Positions 26,276 through 34,929 of a stretch of DNA of 64,000 bases are shown in pieces. Source of the DNA: Geodermatophilus dictyosporus. Lineage in GTDB: Bacteria > Actinomycetota > Actinomycetes > Mycobacteriales > Geodermatophilaceae. Location of the stretch: assembly GCF_900115505.1 (NCBI RefSeq), contig NZ_FOWQ01000001.1, forward strand, positions 558,001 through 622,000, in the 5' to 3' direction. Position 1 is the stretch's first letter. Each line of letters starts with the position of its first letter. The notes beneath the pieces were generated by a model. It was not told the DNA's origin. It saw only the letters and a list, made by a program, of their open reading frames with translations, and did not search any database. The translations under genes were made by a program, and so were the position numbers.

Positions 26276-26987
26276 TCACGTCTCCTGCAGCCGCACCCGC
26301 GGATCGAGTGCCGCCGCGACAACGCCGGCGACCGCGTTGGCCACGATGACGGCGGCGATCACCACCGTCGTCAACCCGACCAGCAGTGCCCGGTCGCCAC
26401 CGCTGATGGCACCCAGCATCGCGTTGCCCACCCCGGGCATGCCGAACACGCCCTCCACGACGGCGAGCGCCACGACCGGCTGGCCCAGGTTCGCGGCCAC
26501 GAAGGCCACGACCGGGGTCAGCGCCGGACGCAGCGCGTCCACACCGACCACCCGCCGGGTCGTCAGCCCGCGGCCGCGCGCCGCCTGCACGAGCGGCGCC
26601 CGCAGGGTGTCGCCCACCTCGGCGCGGGTGATCAGCGCGACGGAGCCGGTGGGCAGCGCGGCGAGCGCCACGACCGGCAGCACGTACGCCGCCGGCTCGC
26701 CGCTGCGGGCGTTGAACGGCGCCCAGCCGAGCTCCGAGACGAACACGAACCGCAGCACGTATGCCGCGACGACGACCGGCGTGCCCACCAGCAACGGCGC
26801 CACCGCCGTGACCCCCCTGCCGGACCGGCCGTACTGCACGGGTAACGGCTCGTCGAGGTGCAAGTCGTTGCGGATGCGCGTGTAGAGCGCCGGAGGCGGA
26901 GGCGAACAGTGCCCGCACCGGGTCCCCGGGCAGTTGCGTCACGGCGACGAACACCAGGGTGACGGCCGCCCACAGGCTGAGCACCAT
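26276..26987 (-). pseudogene. broken peptide/nickel ABC transporter permease (DppB-type)
   Basis: Remains of a DppB-family permease. The start region (from 26987, with VTLVFVAVTQLPGDPVRALF) is in one frame. After a frameshift near 26895 the frame continues as the TRIRNDLHLDEPLPVQYGR segment, then jumps straight into the late membrane region (ELGWAPFN ... the EAA-loop AARGRGLTTRRVVGVDALRPALTP ... VVEGVFGMPGVGNAM). About 80-90 residues of the middle are deleted; intact homologues are about 310 aa. No ATP-binding or substrate-binding partner is nearby. It lies 46 bases from dif and is a decaying relic. Confidence 0.85.
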
Positions 26988-26998
26988 CTGCGCCGGGC

Positions 26999-27481
26999 GA
27001 CGTCTGGTCGGGCATCCCGCTCGTCCTCGGGGGCGTCATCCTGCTCAGCTCCACCGACCGGAGCGGCGTGCTGCTGGTCGTCGCCGTGCTCACGGCTTTC
27101 AGCGGACCGCCCATGGTCCGGATCGTGCGGGCCGCCACCCGGCAGGCGATGACGATCGACCACGTCACCGCGGCGCGCGCCCTGGGCGCCGGCCCGGTGC
27201 GGCTGCTGACCCGGCACGTCGTCCCGCACACCGTCCGGTCGCTGGCGGTCTTCGCCAGCGCCTGCGCCGGCGTCCTCGTGTCCGCCGAGGCCGTCCTCAC
27301 CTTCGTCGGGGTCGGCCTGCAACGCCCCGTCGAGTCCTGGGGCATCCTGCTGCCGCAGGGCGGCGAGGCGTCGTCCCGGGCGCCGCACGCACTGATCGGA
27401 CCCAACCTCGTCCTCGTCGTGGCGGTCACCGCCTTCGGGCGCCTCGGCGAGGGCCCGCGTGGTCGCCGGGCGCACCGCTGA
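26999..27481 (+). pseudogene. truncated peptide ABC transporter permease (DppC-type), C-terminal part
   Basis: An in-frame fragment of about 160 aa begins abruptly after a stop codon (26978-26980) and encodes the C-terminal half of a DppC-family permease: ARALGAGPVRLLTRHVVP (EAA loop), FVGVGLQRPVESWG and SRAPHALIGPNL. Its N-terminal half is missing. It faces away from the DppB relic on the opposite strand, head to head within about 12 bases, although these genes are normally in tandem. That suggests an inversion breakpoint at about 26988-26999. Confidence 0.85.
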
Positions 27482-27623
27482 GCCGGTCCCCTCCCCCGGG
27501 TCGTCGGCACCGGACTCCCCCAGGCCCGGTCGCGCGTCACCTGAGCCGCAGGACGAGGCCTTGAAGCTGGGGCTGCAATTGCTTGATCACTTTTGTCGCC
27601 AGAAATACAAGTTGTTAAGTCAG

Positions 27624-27637
27624 GTTAGGGATAACGG
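27624..27637 (-). promoter_or_regulatory. polar 14-base terminus motif, copy F (one mismatch)
   Basis: GTTAGGGATAACGG on the + strand, i.e. CCGTTATCCCTAAC on the - strand: one difference from the consensus. It is 1.4 kb right of dif and reads towards it. The dif-side flank is A/T-rich. Confidence 0.6.
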
Positions 27638-28047
27638 AAGACTACGGTACGGGGCTCCGAGCGGACCGACCGAGATCGACCGGGCCCGGCAGTGGATGCT
27701 GCCCTGTCGACCCCTCCGCACGCGGGACGCCGAGGCGCTCCGTGTCGCTCTCCGTCAGCGGACCGTGGCGGCGCTGCGGAACCCCGCCCGGACCCGCACA
27801 TACCGAGCCTCCGTGCACGCCCGCCCCGACGGGAACACGGCTGCCTGGGGTGGAGCGGCCGGTGCTGCACACCGCCCCTCCCCTCCCCTGCCCTAGCCGG
27901 CCGGCCCCGACGGCAGCCATACGGACCAGCGGTGGGCCATCTCGAGGCGGCGATCGTGCCGAGCGGCACCCGGCCCACCCGCGACAGCGCGCTCCGATCG
28001 GCTTCTTCGGTGTCGTGGTCTTGTCCCTTACTGTGTCTTGCGCTGTT

Positions 28048-28061
28048 GTTGGGGATAACGG
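28048..28061 (-). promoter_or_regulatory. polar 14-base terminus motif, copy D
   Basis: Exact motif on the - strand (GTTGGGGATAACGG on +), 1.8 kb right of dif, reading towards dif, with a T-rich dif-side flank on the + strand (28000-28047). Confidence 0.75.
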
Positions 28062-28131
28062 GTGAACAGGATCCGACCCAGGGGCCCGCTGTCCCGGGTG
28101 CACCGGGCCCGTGCCGGTCAGGCCGGCGAGG

Positions 28132-29391
28132 TCACCGGCGGCAGTCGACCCGCAGGACGGTCCCGGACGTCGGGGGCAGCGTCACCGACGTGACCCGCTG
28201 ACCGCTGCGGTCCACGGCTCCCTTCGGCGGGGTGAGGGTGACCGTCGCCTGCGTCGGGTTGACGGCTGCCCACCCGGATGCGTACGTGCGGGTCCACGCG
28301 CCCGAGGACAGCCGGACGGCCCCGGCCGTCGGCTCCCCGAGCGGGAGATCCATCTCGGGGAGGGACTCCGGCCGGGTGTAGTCCCCGGCCGGAGTCGTCG
28401 AGGGGCTCCAGTAGTCCTGCCCGTCGCCACGGACGAGGACGCTGGCGTAGGCGTAGCGCAGGGTCCGGTCGTCGCCGGCGGCGGCCCGGGTCACCGAGAC
28501 GGTCAGCCCGGGGCTCGCCAGCTGCTCGGTCTGGGTCACCCAGCCGGTCGGGCCCCAGTCCCACAGGAAGCCGTCGTACGGGTCGGTGCCCCAGTGCGCG
28601 AAGTTCTCCTCCATGGCGCCGCCGTACGCCGCGTGGGACGCCCACCGGCCGTCCGTCAGCCGGGCGTCGGAGACGTTGGGGACGAGCAGCCGGCCCTCTG
28701 CCTGGAGGGCCTGGCCGGCGCGGACCACGAGTGCGTCGAGCCCGTCGCGCAACCGGGCGTCGGTCTCGGCCGGTGAACCCGTTCCCGCGAGGAGCGCCGA
28801 GTCGTACCACCCCAGGGTGGCGAGGTCGTTGTCGGCGAGGACGCCGTCCCAGCCGGCCGTGCGGACCTCCGCCACGACGTCGTCCACCCAGCGCTGCTGG
28901 TACGCGGGGTCCCAGACGGCCATCTGCCAGTGGCCCGGGTAGGGGTCCCACTCGATCCGCTCCCCCGCCTCGTCGACGGCGAACCAGGACGGGTCGGCCT
29001 CGGCATGGGCCACACCCGTCGGGGGCAGGGGGCCGGTGTGGTAGCTGCGGGTGCTGGAGAGGTCCTTGTAGACCAGCACCACCACCGAGGGGTCCCGCTG
29101 CTTGATCCGGTCGAGGGCCCAGGTCTCCCAGGGGTTGAGCACGACCACGCCGTAGCGGGAGGCCGCGGCATCGACCTCCTCCACGGTCGGCCGGTCGCCG
29201 ATCGCGTACCAGAAGCCCCGGCGGACGACGGGATCTGCGGACGCCGTCGCGGCGGGCCGGCACGCGCTCAGGACCGAGGCGTCGTGCTGCTCCCGTCCCG
29301 GGACCGAGGCACTGGGCAGCGCCGTCAGGACCATCGCCAGCAGGGTCCCACTCGTGCGCCACACCGTGCGAGGTCTGGGGATACGGGTCAC
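28132..29391 (-). CDS. secreted glycoside hydrolase-like protein (GHL15 type)
   Basis: A 419 aa exported protein. The GTG at 29391 gives a signal peptide (basic start RIPRPRTVWR, hydrophobic TLLAMVLTALPSAS); no clear ribosome site is present. The body is a TIM-barrel-like putative glycosidase: GFWYAIGDRPTVEEVD, VVVLNPWE, the acidic strand GWDGVLADNDL, then GGAMEENFAHW and DGFLWDWGP with candidate catalytic Asp and Glu. A beta-sandwich-like C-terminus follows. This fits the hypothetical glycosyl hydrolase 15 family. Next to a polysaccharide locus, it may trim or release the polymer; that is inference. Confidence 0.75.
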   Translation of the reverse strand: MTRIPRPRTVWRTSGTLLAMVLTALPSASVPGREQHDASVLSACRPAATASADPVVRRGFWYAIGDRPTVEEVDAAASRYGVVVLNPWETWALDRIKQRDPSVVVLVYKDLSSTRSYHTGPLPPTGVAHAEADPSWFAVDEAGERIEWDPYPGHWQMAVWDPAYQQRWVDDVVAEVRTAGWDGVLADNDLATLGWYDSALLAGTGSPAETDARLRDGLDALVVRAGQALQAEGRLLVPNVSDARLTDGRWASHAAYGGAMEENFAHWGTDPYDGFLWDWGPTGWVTQTEQLASPGLTVSVTRAAAGDDRTLRYAYASVLVRGDGQDYWSPSTTPAGDYTRPESLPEMDLPLGEPTAGAVRLSSGAWTRTYASGWAAVNPTQATVTLTPPKGAVDRSGQRVTSVTLPPTSGTVLRVDCRR

Positions 29392-29532
29392 ACGAGGAGG
29401 GATCGGCGCATCCACGTGCGGGCTGGATGCCCCGTCGGGGTGACCCGGGTCCGGTACCCCGCCGTCCGGTGACCGCCCTCGTCGCTGATCCGTGTCGCGT
29501 GCCTCCCGATACGGGGCACGTCCGGGACGAGG

Positions 29533-30171
29533 ATGACCGTCCGCCACGACCGGGACCTGGTCGGGTCGGACCTCCACCGCCCGCGCGCGCAGACCGGCCC
29601 GGTCCCCCTGCTCCGTCACCCGGTCGTGGGCGGCTCGACCGGGGCCCTCCAGTACGTCCTCTGGGTGCGGACGTGCGGCTTCGCCGTCACCCACGCGCTG
29701 CCGCGCCTGACCCGGTACCCGGTGAGCCGGACGGTGTTGCGGCACGACACCGACGAGTACGGGTTCGACACCCCGCACACGACCTCCATCGGCCACGGCC
29801 CCTACACCGGACACTGCGGTGGGAGCGTCGTCCACGATCGGGCGGTCATCGGCGACAACTGCAACCTCTCCCAGCAGGTGACCCTCGGTCAGGCCGACCG
29901 GGCCCCGCCCGGAGGGCACCCGGTCATCGGCGACGACGGCTGTCTCGGTCCCGGCGCCAGGCTGGTCGGAGCCGTGCGCATCGGCGACGACGTCGCCATC
30001 GGCGCCGACAGCGTCGTGCTCGACGACGTCCCGGACCGTCCCGTCGTGGTCGGCGTCCCGGCCCGGGTCGTCCGCCTGAACGGTGCTGCCGGCTACGTGG
30101 AGGACACCGGCTACCCGCGGGCCGCCCCGCCGGTCGCGTCGGCCCACGGGTCACCGAGCAGGTCGGCGTAG
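29533..30171 (+). CDS. serine O-acetyltransferase-like hexapeptide acyltransferase
   Basis: A 212 aa left-handed beta-helix acetyltransferase. The N-terminal helical part is followed by hexapeptide repeats: IGHGPYTGHCGGSVVHDRAVIGDNCNLSQQVTLG, then VIGDDGCLGPGARLVGAVRIGDDVAIGADSVV. It is similar to CysE, but in this setting it probably acetylates a sugar of the surface polysaccharide. The only + strand gene in the locus; its last 61 bases overlap the 3' end of the convergent glycosyltransferase gene, giving an Ala/Ser-rich tail of little conservation. Confidence 0.85.
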   Translation: MTVRHDRDLVGSDLHRPRAQTGPVPLLRHPVVGGSTGALQYVLWVRTCGFAVTHALPRLTRYPVSRTVLRHDTDEYGFDTPHTTSIGHGPYTGHCGGSVVHDRAVIGDNCNLSQQVTLGQADRAPPGGHPVIGDDGCLGPGARLVGAVRIGDDVAIGADSVVLDDVPDRPVVVGVPARVVRLNGAAGYVEDTGYPRAAPPVASAHGSPSRSA

Positions 30172-31244
30172 ACGTCCAGCATCCGGGCGCCGCTCACGTC
30201 GAGCCCGAACGCACCGGTCACGTGGTCCCGGCCGGCGACGCCCTCCCGGTCGGCCCCCACCCGGTCGCGGAGTCGGGCGGCGACCGCCTCCGCGAGTGCG
30301 GCGGGGTCCTCCACCGGGACGACGGCCCCGGTACCGGGGACGACGGCCTCCCGTGCACCGGCCACGTCACTGATCACGACGCTGCGGCCACTGGCCCCGG
30401 CCTCGAGCGGGACCAGGGCCATCCCCTCCCAGCGGGAGGGCACCACGATGACGTCCGCGGCGGCGTACCAGTCCCGCGGGTCCGAGCTGTTGCCGGCGAC
30501 GAGGACGCCCTCCCCGGCAGCCGCGGACAGGCGCTCCCGCCACGGCCCCTCCCCCACGAGCGCCAGGCGCGCGTCCGGGACCGACCGCCGGACCGCGGGC
30601 CAGGCCGCGAGCAGCACGTCCTGACCCTTCTGCTCGCTGAGCCGTCCCACGCACACGGCCAGCGGCGCGTCCGCGACTCCCAGCCGCGCCCGCGCGCCGA
30701 CGCGCTCGCGGGGGGCGTACCGGTCGGTGTCCACACCGTTGGGCACGACCCGCGCCCTCCCCTCCAGCGGCACGCCCAGCGCGACGGCGTCCCGGCACTC
30801 GGCCTCGCTGACGCAGACGATCCGCTGCGCCCAGCGCACCGCGAACACCTCCCAGGCGAGGGTGGCCCGCCGGAGGACGCCCTGCACCGCGAGGAAGGAC
30901 CAGGCGTGCGGCTGGTAGATCGTCGGGACCCGGCCGCGCAGCGCGAGGCGGCCGGCGAGGCCGGCCTTGGCGCTGTGCAGGTGCACCAGCGAGGGGTCGA
31001 GGTCCCGCAGGAGGCGCCGCAACACCGACGTCTCGCGGGCCACGACCGGACCAGGACTCCGCTGGGCCGCCCACGACAGGTGCCGCCCCCCGGCCGCGGT
31101 GACCTCGGCGGCCAGCCAGCCGTCGTCCGGGCACACGACGCTGACCTGCAGCCCCGCGCCCACCTGGTGGCGGACCAGCCCGACGACGCAGCGGGCGACC
31201 CCCTCGCTCGTCGGCTGGGCGACGTGGACCACGTGCACGGTCAC
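30111..31244 (-). CDS. glycosyltransferase family 4 (GT-B), last gene of the polysaccharide operon
   Basis: A 377 aa retaining glycosyltransferase. The N-terminal GT4 donor-side fold starts TVHVVHVAQPTSEGVARCVVGLV. The C-terminal nucleotide-sugar domain has VGRLSEQKGQDVLL, ALVGEGPWRERL, and the Ex7E motif in SRWEGMALVPLEAGASG. It transfers a sugar to a lipid-linked intermediate at the cytoplasmic face; donor and acceptor cannot be read from sequence. It overlaps the upstream glycosyltransferase by four bases, and it ends the operon that starts at 38795. Confidence 0.9.
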   Translation of the reverse strand: MTVHVVHVAQPTSEGVARCVVGLVRHQVGAGLQVSVVCPDDGWLAAEVTAAGGRHLSWAAQRSPGPVVARETSVLRRLLRDLDPSLVHLHSAKAGLAGRLALRGRVPTIYQPHAWSFLAVQGVLRRATLAWEVFAVRWAQRIVCVSEAECRDAVALGVPLEGRARVVPNGVDTDRYAPRERVGARARLGVADAPLAVCVGRLSEQKGQDVLLAAWPAVRRSVPDARLALVGEGPWRERLSAAAGEGVLVAGNSSDPRDWYAAADVIVVPSRWEGMALVPLEAGASGRSVVISDVAGAREAVVPGTGAVVPVEDPAALAEAVAARLRDRVGADREGVAGRDHVTGAFGLDVSGARMLDVYADLLGDPWADATGGAARG

Positions 31245-32386
31245 GCGCGTGCCCCCGACCCGTTCGCCAGCAGGTCCTCGTAGAGGGCGAGGTGTGCGTC
31301 CCGCGCCACCTCCACCGAGAACCGCTCCCGCGCGAGGACGGCGGCCCGCCGTCCCCAGTCCACGGCCCGATCTCCCGTCGTGAGCTCCTCGAGGGCACGC
31401 GCCAGCGCCGTGACGTCCCCCGGCGGGACGACGGTGCCCGCACCCGTCACCATGTCAGCGACCCCTCCGACGTCGGTGGCGACGACCGGCTTGCCCGCGC
31501 CGAGCGCCTCGATGAGCACCAGCGGCTGCTGCTCCATGGCCGACGGCAGCACGAACGCGTCGGCCTCACCGAGCAGCCGGGGCACGTCGGTTCGGAAACC
31601 CAGGAACGTCACCCGGCCCTGCAGCCCCAGCCGGGATGCCGTCGCCTCGAGATCAGCGCGTTCGGGGCCGTCCCCCGCCACCTGCAGCACCACGTCCGGC
31701 GGCAGGGCGGCCCGGGCCATCGCCTCGAGGAGGAGGTGCACGCCCTTGCGGCGCACGAGCAGTCCGACGAAGAGCAGCCGACGCACCGGGCCCGCCGGCA
31801 CGGACGCGGGGGGCAGCGGCAGCCCGTTGTCGATGTGGACGACGCGGTGGGCGGGGACCCGGAGCCGCTGCTGCAGGAACCGGCCCATGGACGCCGCGGG
31901 CACCACGGTGCGGGTCACGGTCCGGGCCACCACGGCGTCCGCGGCCAGGACGGTGCGGGTGTAGCGCGAGGGCGGCGGCCCGCCGACACCGCGGAACCAC
32001 GGCTCGGTGACGTCGTCGGGGACGCCGTGGTAGCTGTGCACCACCGCCCGCGGCCGCCCGGCCCGCTGCGGCCCCCAGGCCGCACCGGCGCAGACCAGCC
32101 CCGAGCGGCGGTCCTGGGCGTGCACGACGTCCGGCCGCCAGGCGCCCACCTGCCGGCGGGCCCGGAGGATCGCGTCGAGCGCGCCCTTGCCCTCGACCAG
32201 GACCTCGGTGTGCAGGGCGGCGATGCGCTCCGCGCCCCGGGCGGGCCGCGGACCGAAGACCTGCACCGTCCACCCCGGTACCTGGCTCAGGGCCAGGGCC
32301 AGCTCGACCGTGACGTCGACCGGCCCGCCCCGGTCCTGCGTCAGCAGGAAGGCCAGCCGCCGGGCTTCCGTCGGGCCACTGCTCAT
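31241..32386 (-). CDS. glycosyltransferase family 4
   Basis: A 381 aa GT-B enzyme: LLTQDRGGPVDVTVELALALSQ at the N-terminus, then FVGLLVRRKGVHLLLEAM, VAGDGPERADLEA, VLPSAMEQQPLVLIEALGAGKPVVAT (Ex7E) and GTVVPPGD. The ATG at 32386 follows GGGAGGGACCC; a longer frame reaching 32629 enters the flippase gene and is rejected. It is 40 bases downstream of the flippase and coupled to the next glycosyltransferase by an ATGA-like overlap. Confidence 0.9.
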   Translation of the reverse strand: MSSGPTEARRLAFLLTQDRGGPVDVTVELALALSQVPGWTVQVFGPRPARGAERIAALHTEVLVEGKGALDAILRARRQVGAWRPDVVHAQDRRSGLVCAGAAWGPQRAGRPRAVVHSYHGVPDDVTEPWFRGVGGPPPSRYTRTVLAADAVVARTVTRTVVPAASMGRFLQQRLRVPAHRVVHIDNGLPLPPASVPAGPVRRLLFVGLLVRRKGVHLLLEAMARAALPPDVVLQVAGDGPERADLEATASRLGLQGRVTFLGFRTDVPRLLGEADAFVLPSAMEQQPLVLIEALGAGKPVVATDVGGVADMVTGAGTVVPPGDVTALARALEELTTGDRAVDWGRRAAVLARERFSVEVARDAHLALYEDLLANGSGARA

Positions 32387-32426
32387 CGTCGGGTCCCTCC
32401 CGTCCGCCGCTCCACCGCTGTCCTGC

Positions 32427-33884
32427 TCACCGCGCCACCGCTGCCCGCAGGTCCCGGACCAGGGGCCGGTCGACGACGACGAGCGCGCCGACGTAGGCCA
32501 GCAGCACGAGCACCCCGACGACGGCACCGCCGACCAGCGAGTCCGCAGGCGGCAGGAGCCCCGCCCGGCCCGCCGCCTGGTGGCCGACGGCGACGAGCGC
32601 GGCGGCGCCGAGCGGCGGGAGCAGCGCACGGCCGAGGCCGGACCCGAGGACGCCGGCCCGGGCGAGCATCACGACGACGACGACGGCGGCGACCGCGACC
32701 GCGCCGACCTGGGCCCAGGCCATGCCGACGATCCCGAACCGGACGAGGGTCACGGCAGCGACCAGCAGGACCACGACGTGCACGACCTGGGCGCGCAGGT
32801 AGGACCCCGGCCGGCCCGAGGCGCGCAGGGCCTCGTGGCCCATGAGCACCAGCCCCAGCAGGACGCCGTAGACGGTGAGCACCCGCAGGACCGGGGCCGA
32901 CCCGGCCCAGCGCGGGTCGATGACCACGATGCGGTCGGCCAGCAGGGCGAGGGCGAGGTAGGCGCCCCCGGTGGTCGCCGCGAGGACGTGCACGAAACGC
33001 ACCACGGCCGGCGCCATGGCCCGCTCGCCGCCGGACGCCATGAGCCGGGCGTACAGCGGGAAGGCCACGCCGCCGAGCACCACCGCACCCATCACGTAGG
33101 GCACGAAGGCGATGCGGAAGGCGAAGGAGTAGACCCCCGTCGCGGCCTCCCCGAGGACCCGGGTGACGACCACGTAGTCGAGGTTGAGCAGCACCAGGCC
33201 GAGCACCGCACCCGGGCCGGTGACCGCTGCCCAGCGGCCCACGGTCCGTGCGTGCGCCGCCGACCACCGGGGCCGCAGCCGGATCCCCACCGCCGTGCCC
33301 AGCAGCGGCGCGAGGACGGCGGTGGTCACCAGCCCCGCGACGAGCGACCACTCGCCGAGCCCGGCCGCGGCTCCGACGACCGTGACGGCCGCACCGGCCA
33401 GCGCGCTGCCCGCGTCCGGGACCAGCCGCCGGCGGAAGTCGAGCTGGCGGTGCAGGTAGGCCATCTGCACGCCGGCGAGCGCGGTGAAGGGCAGGCTCAG
33501 CACGGCGACGCGCAGGAGGTCCGTGGCCGTGCGGGCGCCGGCCAGCTCCGCGAGCTGCGGGGCGAGGACGGCCGCCAGGACGGCGATGAGCGCACCCAGG
33601 CCGACGGAGATCGTGACGACCGTGCCGGCGAAGCGACGGGGTTCCTCGGAGGTGCGGGCGATGACGTCGTACACCCCCGCGGACTGCACCACGAGCGCCA
33701 GGTTGACCAGTGCCACCGTCACCGTCACCGAGCCGAGCTCGGCGGCCGTGAGGAACAGTCCCAGGGCGAGCGTGACGAACACCTGCGAGCCCTTGCTCAG
33801 CAGGTTGACCAGACCGAGCCACAGCGCTCCCCGCGAGGCCGCGCCGGCCAGCCCCTGGCTCACGGGCGGCACCGGCCGGTGCAC
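32427..33884 (-). CDS. Wzx-type oligosaccharide flippase (MOP superfamily)
   Basis: A 485 aa membrane protein with about 12-14 helices, beginning ALWLGLVNLLSKGSQVFVTLALGLFLTAAELG, the classic RfbX/Wzx N-terminus, and QMAYLHRQLDFRRR after helix 4. It should move the undecaprenyl-linked repeat unit across the inner membrane, working with the polymerase and chain-length gene upstream. Twenty-five bases separate it from the Wzz-like gene. The nearest family is the polysaccharide_synt_2 / lipopolysaccharide biosynthesis group. Confidence 0.9.
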   Translation of the reverse strand: MHRPVPPVSQGLAGAASRGALWLGLVNLLSKGSQVFVTLALGLFLTAAELGSVTVTVALVNLALVVQSAGVYDVIARTSEEPRRFAGTVVTISVGLGALIAVLAAVLAPQLAELAGARTATDLLRVAVLSLPFTALAGVQMAYLHRQLDFRRRLVPDAGSALAGAAVTVVGAAAGLGEWSLVAGLVTTAVLAPLLGTAVGIRLRPRWSAAHARTVGRWAAVTGPGAVLGLVLLNLDYVVVTRVLGEAATGVYSFAFRIAFVPYVMGAVVLGGVAFPLYARLMASGGERAMAPAVVRFVHVLAATTGGAYLALALLADRIVVIDPRWAGSAPVLRVLTVYGVLLGLVLMGHEALRASGRPGSYLRAQVVHVVVLLVAAVTLVRFGIVGMAWAQVGAVAVAAVVVVVMLARAGVLGSGLGRALLPPLGAAALVAVGHQAAGRAGLLPPADSLVGGAVVGVLVLLAYVGALVVVDRPLVRDLRAAVAR

Positions 33885-33909
33885 CGCGCCCTCGCCGCGC
33901 CGGACGTGG

Positions 33910-34929
33910 TCACCGGACCACCACGGCGCCGATCGCGTGCCCGGACTCGAGGGCCTGCAGCAGCGCCGCCGTGAGCTGGTCCGGCGTCGTGCGCCGCAGG
34001 TGCACGGTGACCACCGCGAGCTCCACCGGCGTGGCCTCGCGGACCCGGTGCCGGGCCTCGGTCGCCGTCCGGCGGTCGGTCACGCCGTTCGAGGCGTGGT
34101 CCTCGTCCCTCTCCCAGGCAGCCGCCGGACGGTCGGCCGCCCGCCGGACCAGCCGCTCGCCGATCGCGTCCACCACGCCGTCCTCGGCGCCGGCCCCTGC
34201 CGGGAAGGACCAGACCTGGCGCACACCCGGTGCCGCGAGGGCCAGGCGCGTGACGACGACGTCCAGTCCCCGGTCCCCCTTCCCGACCGCGACGACCGGC
34301 ACGTCGGGGGAGGCGACCGAGCGGACGATCCGCTCGACGTCGGGGACGGTCAGCAGCCGGGGCCGCAGGACCTGCACGGCCGCCACCGCGAGGAGGCCCA
34401 CCACGACTGCGGCCAGCAGCCCCAACCCGCCGGCCAGCAGGGGATCGGGTCCGACGCGGGTGGTCTCCGCCTCGACGTCCCCCAGGAGGCTGAACGTCCC
34501 GACGGGCGCGACCAGGTCGCTGTCGACGATCTCGTCGACCACCGCCCGGAGCACGGCGGTCGCCGTCTGGGGGCTGTCCCCGGTGGCGGTCACCCGGGCC
34601 ACGCCGGAGGCCGGGACCAGCTCCACCGACACCGACTCGGCGAGCGTCGCGGCGTCCATGTCCGGGAACCGGTCGGCGAGACGGTCCAGCACCGGGGACG
34701 AGACGGCCACCTCGGGGAGCGCCGGCATGACCGAGCTGACCACGGCTCCGTAGTCGGGGTCGGCCTGGTTCCCGGTGGCCACGGGCGTGGCCACGATCCC
34801 CACCCTCGCCTGGTACTCGGGAGCACGGCTCAGCAGCAGCGCCAGGACCAGCGCCAGGGTCGCAGCCGCGGCGAGGACGGCGGGGACGAGCGCCCGGCGC
34901 AGGGCCGCCAGTGCCTGGGAGCGGGTCAC
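33910..34929 (-). CDS. Wzz-type chain-length / polysaccharide co-polymerase-like protein
   Basis: A 339 aa protein with an N-terminal helix (about 13-32), an extracytoplasmic domain with EYQARVGIVATPVAT, and a second helix (about 168-188), the two-helix plan of Wzz/CapA proteins. The cytoplasmic C-terminal 130 residues (VGKGDRGLDVVVTRLAL and onward) resemble a degenerate P-loop or BY-kinase fold without Walker motifs, so any tyrosine kinase activity is doubtful. It overlaps the upstream glycosyltransferase by four bases. It probably controls polymer length together with the Wzy-like protein. Confidence 0.8.
   Translation of the reverse strand: MTRSQALAALRRALVPAVLAAAATLALVLALLLSRAPEYQARVGIVATPVATGNQADPDYGAVVSSVMPALPEVAVSSPVLDRLADRFPDMDAATLAESVSVELVPASGVARVTATGDSPQTATAVLRAVVDEIVDSDLVAPVGTFSLLGDVEAETTRVGPDPLLAGGLGLLAAVVVGLLAVAAVQVLRPRLLTVPDVERIVRSVASPDVPVVAVGKGDRGLDVVVTRLALAAPGVRQVWSFPAGAGAEDGVVDAIGERLVRRAADRPAAAWERDEDHASNGVTDRRTATEARHRVREATPVELAVVTVHLRRTTPDQLTAALLQALESGHAIGAVVVR

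Larger units (their letters stand above)
27482..28131. other. gene-free region right of dif, with two copies of the polar motif
   Basis: About 650 bases with no convincing gene on either strand. It holds A/T-rich patches unusual for this genome (around 27575-27640 and 28000-28050), each ending in a copy of the 14-base motif. It is flanked by the DppC relic and the 3' end of the glycosidase-like gene. Confidence 0.65.

Noticed and set aside
27459..27896. Open frames in the gap right of dif
   Set aside because: No recognisable protein and a frame that continues through A/T-rich motif flanks; considered non-coding.
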